Below, piece after piece: positions 32,742 to 35,914 of a stretch of DNA of 35,914 bases. The notes beneath the pieces were generated by a model, which was not told the DNA's origin, searched no databases, and saw only the letters and a list, made by a program, of their open reading frames with translations. The stretch covers positions 1 through 35,914 of the forward strand of contig JAJYMO010000012.1 in NCBI GenBank assembly GCA_021786845.1, given 5' to 3'. The position numbers were made by a program, and so were the translations under genes. The DNA comes from Pseudomonadota bacterium (GTDB taxonomy: Bacteria > Pseudomonadota > Gammaproteobacteria > Burkholderiales > Sulfuriferulaceae). How positions within the stretch are numbered: position 1 is the stretch's first letter; every line of letters begins with the position of its first letter.

Positions 32742-33959
32742 ATGAAACTCAAGCCCGTAACCATTGCACTGATTGGCGCAGGCCTGTTGCTGAGCCTGAA
32801 TGGCTGCAGCAGTATCAAAGATTTATTCAAATCAGAGCCGGTTGATTATCAGAATGTACCCCAATCGCACGCATTGGAGGTGCCGCCTGATTTAACCGCC
32901 ATTGATACAGACAAACGCTATCAAGTCAACGAATCGAGTGCGCCGACCAGCGCCACCTATTCAGCCTACAGTGCTGCGCAGAAAAATGCCGCCAGCGCTG
33001 CACAGAAAAATGCCGCCAGCGCTTGCGCGGGAGAATCAACCGCATCTGCCACCCAGAGTGCACAACAAGCCGGTACGGGCCTCGTATTGCCCAAACCGGA
33101 TAACACGGTGCGCCTCGAACATTCTGGCGGGGAACGCTGGCTGGTGGTCAATCAGTCACCGGAGACCGTTTGGCCCAAGCTGGTTAAATTCTGGCAGGAT
33201 AACGGGTTCAAATTGACGCAAAACGACCCCAAGATTGGCATTTTGCAAACCGGCTGGAAAGATGACAGCGACAAACTGCCGCAAGATATCATACACAGCA
33301 CACTGGGCAAGATATTGCCCGGCATGTATTCCAGCGGGCAACGCGACCAATTCCGCACGCGCCTGGAAAGTGTCGCGACCAACCCCAACCAGACTGAAAT
33401 CTACATCACGGAACGTACCGCAATCGAAGTCCACGATAACAGCATCGATGCGATGCAAACGGCGTGGCAAATTGGCCCCAGTGACCCGGGTGCCGAAGCC
33501 GAAATGCTGACGCGATTGATGCAGGATTTTGGTGTGACCACCATGCAGGCGAAGGCACTGTTGCAAACCAGTGCGCCGAGTGGTTTAGCCCATCTTGCTC
33601 ACGCTGAGGATGGCAGCATTTTCCTTCATGATGATGAAGCCTTTGATCCGGCCTGGCGACGCGTGGGTCTCGCTCTGGAACACGCCGGGTACAACATTGT
33701 GAACCGTGACCGCAATAGAGGTGTGTATTTTGTGACCGAAGACCAAACTGCTGTCGAAGATAAAAAATCAACCGGTATTCTGGATAAATTGGCATTCTGG
33801 AAACACATCGGCGATAACTTTACCCAATATCAAATTGAGCTGGATGAAAATTCTGCCGCCACGCGCACGGACATCCGTGTGTTAAATAACGAAGGCAAGC
33901 CCGCACCCATTAAAATTGTTACCCGCATTATCAACAAATTATTCGGACAACTGAAATAG
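32742..33959 (+). CDS. bamC: Outer-membrane assembly lipoprotein BamC (NlpB)
   Basis: The 405-residue protein has a lipoprotein signal with lipobox LNGC (C22), followed by SSIKDLF, VDYQNVPQSHALEVPPDLTAIDTDKRYQV (the unstructured BamA/BamD-binding segment) and two helix-grip domains. The first helix-grip domain is GGERWLVVNQSPETVWPKLVKFWQDNGF and the second is FDPAWRRVGLALEHAGYNIVNRDRNRGVYFV. It belongs to the BAM complex that inserts outer-membrane proteins. The linker contains a perfect small tandem repeat, and the protein is longer than E. coli BamC (344). AAGGA precedes the ATG. Confidence 0.93.
   Translation: MKLKPVTIALIGAGLLLSLNGCSSIKDLFKSEPVDYQNVPQSHALEVPPDLTAIDTDKRYQVNESSAPTSATYSAYSAAQKNAASAAQKNAASACAGESTASATQSAQQAGTGLVLPKPDNTVRLEHSGGERWLVVNQSPETVWPKLVKFWQDNGFKLTQNDPKIGILQTGWKDDSDKLPQDIIHSTLGKILPGMYSSGQRDQFRTRLESVATNPNQTEIYITERTAIEVHDNSIDAMQTAWQIGPSDPGAEAEMLTRLMQDFGVTTMQAKALLQTSAPSGLAHLAHAEDGSIFLHDDEAFDPAWRRVGLALEHAGYNIVNRDRNRGVYFVTEDQTAVEDKKSTGILDKLAFWKHIGDNFTQYQIELDENSAATRTDIRVLNNEGKPAPIKIVTRIINKLFGQLK
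32970..33017 (+). repeat. 24-bp tandem repeat in the bamC linker
   Basis: Two consecutive units of 24 bases (32970-32993 and 32994-33017) differ at two positions and encode SAAQKNAA twice. The partial continuation SACAG suggests a further decayed unit. It lies in the alanine-rich linker between the N-terminal segment and the first domain, so copy changes would be tolerated in frame. Confidence 0.8.
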
Positions 33960-34022
33960 CACCATGTTACCTGCGCCGTGGCCTTTACGACCCAACACAG
34001 ACAAAACGGAATATGTGGCGCA

Positions 34023-34796
34023 ATGCGTTTTGCCAGTTTAGGTAGCGGCAGTGAGGGCAATGCGCTGGTGGTAGCAGTGGGTCAAACCTGCATTATGCTG
34101 GACTGCGGGTTTGGTCTGCGCGATACCTGTCAACGATTAGCGAACAAAGATTTGGGCGCAGAACAAATCACTGCCATTCTCCTCACACATGAACACGCCG
34201 ATCATCTGCAAGGCGCGGTGCGTTTCGCGCGTAAATACAGCATTCCGCTGTGGATGACACATGGCACGCTGCAGCACACGCGCCGTCACAAGGGCCCGTT
34301 GCCTGAAATCCGTGTGATTGACAGCCACCAGAGTTTCCGCATTGGCGACATCTTTGTGCAAGCTTTTCCAGTGCCGCACGATGCACGCGAACCCGTACAA
34401 TATGTTTTCAGTAACGGGCAACACCGCCTGGGTGTACTCACCGATGTGGGTGCCATCACTCCCCACATTGTTGACATGCTCAACGGTTGCGATGCGCTGG
34501 TGCTAGAGTGCAACCATGACACCGACATGCTGCGTAACAGTCCTTACCCACCATCACTCAAGCAACGTATCGGCGGCCAATTTGGACATCTTGACAATCA
34601 GTCAGCCGCCAGGCTGCTGACTCAAATAGACACCTGTCGCTTGCATCACCTCATTGCCGCACACCTGTCACAACACAACAACACCCCACAATTGGCGCTG
34701 GACAGCCTTGCCGGTGCATTGGGTCACCATCCTCAATGGCTGGATTATGCCGACCAGGCAAATGGTTTTGCATGGCGTCATTTACCACAATCTTAA
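34023..34796 (+). CDS. Metallo-beta-lactamase-fold hydrolase, YycJ/WalJ-like
   Basis: The protein is about 257 residues. It starts with MRFASLGSGSEGNALVV, typical of the YycJ group, followed by LLTHEHADHLQG (HxHxDH metal motif), FPVPHDAREPVQYVF (third histidine), LGVLTDVGAI (bridging aspartate) and a late HLSQHNN histidine. Members are nucleases or phosphodiesterases with two metal ions; the substrate here is unknown. The frame opens with GTG at 33978, but the ATG at 34023 gives the standard family start. It follows bamC at about 60 bases. Confidence 0.88.
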   Translation: MRFASLGSGSEGNALVVAVGQTCIMLDCGFGLRDTCQRLANKDLGAEQITAILLTHEHADHLQGAVRFARKYSIPLWMTHGTLQHTRRHKGPLPEIRVIDSHQSFRIGDIFVQAFPVPHDAREPVQYVFSNGQHRLGVLTDVGAITPHIVDMLNGCDALVLECNHDTDMLRNSPYPPSLKQRIGGQFGHLDNQSAARLLTQIDTCRLHHLIAAHLSQHNNTPQLALDSLAGALGHHPQWLDYADQANGFAWRHLPQS

Positions 34797-34877
34797 CGCA
34801 CAAATCAGAAATGAACGCTTGCCGAATTCTCATTCTCACGCTAAAGTAACCGTGTTGTACATCTATGGAGTTTTTGC

Positions 34878-35483
34878 GTGTTAGCAATTGTCGAAGCAGC
34901 CGGCTGGCCAATCTGGTCACTCATTCTGGCCTCAATTTTATCTGTCGCCATCATTATCGAACGCATTATTTCCCTGCGCACCAGTGAAGTAGCACCCAAA
35001 GACTTGCTGGACAGAACCTTAAAGGCTTATCACAGCCAGGGCGCCAACCCGGAAATGCTTACTTTACTGGCAGAAAGCTCGCCTCTGGGTCGCGTATTGG
35101 CGGCAGGCTTGCGCAATGCCAAAAATTCACGCGCCATCATGAAAGAAGCCATTGAAGAAGCCGGGCGCGCCGCAGTGCATGACCTGGAACGCTTCTTGCC
35201 CGCGCTGGGCACTATCGCTTCTGTCGCCCCCCTGCTGGGTCTGTTGGGTACGGTGATCGGCATGGTGGAAATTTTTGGTGCCCAAACACCCTCTGGCGGC
35301 AATCCTGCTGTTTTGGCCCATGGCATTTCTACCGCACTGTATAACACCGCCTTCGGTTTGATTGTGGCGATTCCCAGCCTGATTGCCTACCGGATTTTCC
35401 GTGCACGCGTAGACGATATTGTCATTAATATGGAGCAAGAAGCCGTTAAGCTGGTTGAAATGCTGCATAACGAACGCACATAA
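34878..35483 (+). CDS. exbB: ExbB/TolQ/MotA-family proton channel protein
   Basis: This 201-residue inner-membrane protein has three hydrophobic segments (residues about 10-28, 112-135 and 147-170). The family signature runs ALGTIASVAPLLGLLGTVIGMVEIFG and then ISTALYNTAFGLIVAIPSLIAYRIF. With ExbD it uses the proton gradient to energise a periplasmic TonB- or Tol-like partner. Start codon GTG, with GGAG upstream. No tonB is visible in the window, so whether it feeds TonB or the Tol system is undecided. In betaproteobacteria this pair often precedes lpxK. Confidence 0.9.
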   Translation: MLAIVEAAGWPIWSLILASILSVAIIIERIISLRTSEVAPKDLLDRTLKAYHSQGANPEMLTLLAESSPLGRVLAAGLRNAKNSRAIMKEAIEEAGRAAVHDLERFLPALGTIASVAPLLGLLGTVIGMVEIFGAQTPSGGNPAVLAHGISTALYNTAFGLIVAIPSLIAYRIFRARVDDIVINMEQEAVKLVEMLHNERT

Positions 35484-35494
35484 AGAGTCGCCGC

Positions 35495-35911
35495 ATGAAC
35501 TTTCAACACCGAAAAAACAGCGAAGAACCGGAAATCAACCTGATTCCCATGATCGACGTATTGTTGGTTGTATTGATTTTTTTGATGGTGACCACGACTT
35601 ACTCCAAATTTTCTGAGCTGCAGATCAATTTACCGCAGGCCAATGGCGACACCACCAAAGAAAAACCGCAACAGGTGACTGTTTCCGTCGATGCGGCAGG
35701 CAATTATGCGATCAACAATACCCCGATCAACTTTTCCAATGTAGCCAACATGGCTCAGCTGCTGAAGCAGGCAGCCAAAGGTTCGCCTGACACAGTCATC
35801 GTGATCAATGCTGACGCCAAAACCACACACCAATCCGTCATCAATGTCATGGAAGCGGGCAGAGAAGCGGGTTTGACCCGCATCACCTTTGCGACAGAAA
35901 AAGCCAATTGA
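35495..35911 (+). CDS. exbD: ExbD/TolR-family biopolymer transport protein
   Basis: This 138-residue protein has the N-terminal EPEINLIPMIDVLLVVLIFLMVTTTY membrane segment with the conserved aspartate of the ExbD/TolR family, and a periplasmic domain ending with DTVIVINADAKTTHQSVINVMEAGREAGLTRITFATEK. It is the partner of the preceding ExbB. It starts 11 bases after that gene. Its TGA overlaps an ATG at 35911-35913, so another gene begins at the window edge, probably lpxK by gene-order analogy. Confidence 0.92.
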   Translation: MNFQHRKNSEEPEINLIPMIDVLLVVLIFLMVTTTYSKFSELQINLPQANGDTTKEKPQQVTVSVDAAGNYAINNTPINFSNVANMAQLLKQAAKGSPDTVIVINADAKTTHQSVINVMEAGREAGLTRITFATEKAN

Positions 35912-35914
35912 TGC

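Overview
The window looks like chromosomal DNA of a diazotrophic betaproteobacterium, probably of the Nitrosomonadales/Rhodocyclales type. This is inferred from gene content and order: nifB with a nif-linked ferredoxin, IscA, LRV and NifZ set; scpA-scpB-rluB divergent from dapA-bamC; exbB-exbD at the end; and an NnrD without a fused epimerase domain. I cannot assign a genus without a database search. I see no rRNA, tRNA or CRISPR array.

Region 1 (1-5016) is a nitrogenase-cofactor locus. On the minus strand runs nifB, a 2[4Fe-4S] ferredoxin, a HesB/IscA protein, a TPR-like protein, a cysteine-bearing leucine-rich-variant (LRV) protein, nifZ, and a second NifZ-like gene cut by the window edge. 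The nifB upstream region holds a sigma-54 -24/-12 promoter and a TGT-N10-ACA NifA site at good spacing. A rhodanese gene is divergent from nifB. A hairpin-rich element has inserted between the two nifZ genes and supplies the last 22 or so codons of the first.

Region 2 (5017-15306) is mixed accessory and housekeeping content: NAD(P)H-hydrate dehydratase; an emrA-emrB-outer-membrane-factor tripartite efflux operon; a divergent LysR regulator; an acidic protein with an internal duplication; an Old Yellow Enzyme; and an MFS exporter with an extra C-terminal domain. The 425-base gap at 10019-10443 is packed with inverted repeats, including an inverted second copy of the element found in the nif operon. 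A very long hairpin lies after the MFS gene.

Region 3 (15307-23807) carries a large PLP amino-acid decarboxylase, an inverted-repeat element abutting dcd, the minus-strand run rppH - unknown MBL-like protein - apbC/mrp - dcd, a second LRV-type protein, phosphomannomutase/phosphoglucomutase, and an OmpA-family porin followed by a clear intrinsic terminator.

Region 4 (23810-35914) is mostly core genome. The minus-strand run is scpA-scpB-rluB-unknown-crcB-DUF190-CbiM-like-hrpA. The plus-strand run is dapA-bamC-MBL hydrolase-exbB-exbD, and the next gene (perhaps lpxK) starts on the last bases. No single unmistakably new system stands out. The observations I rate highest are the mobile hairpin element embedded in the nif operon, the NifA/sigma-54 control region, the internally duplicated acidic protein, and the apparently ligand-less MBL-like protein in the rppH-apbC-dcd run.
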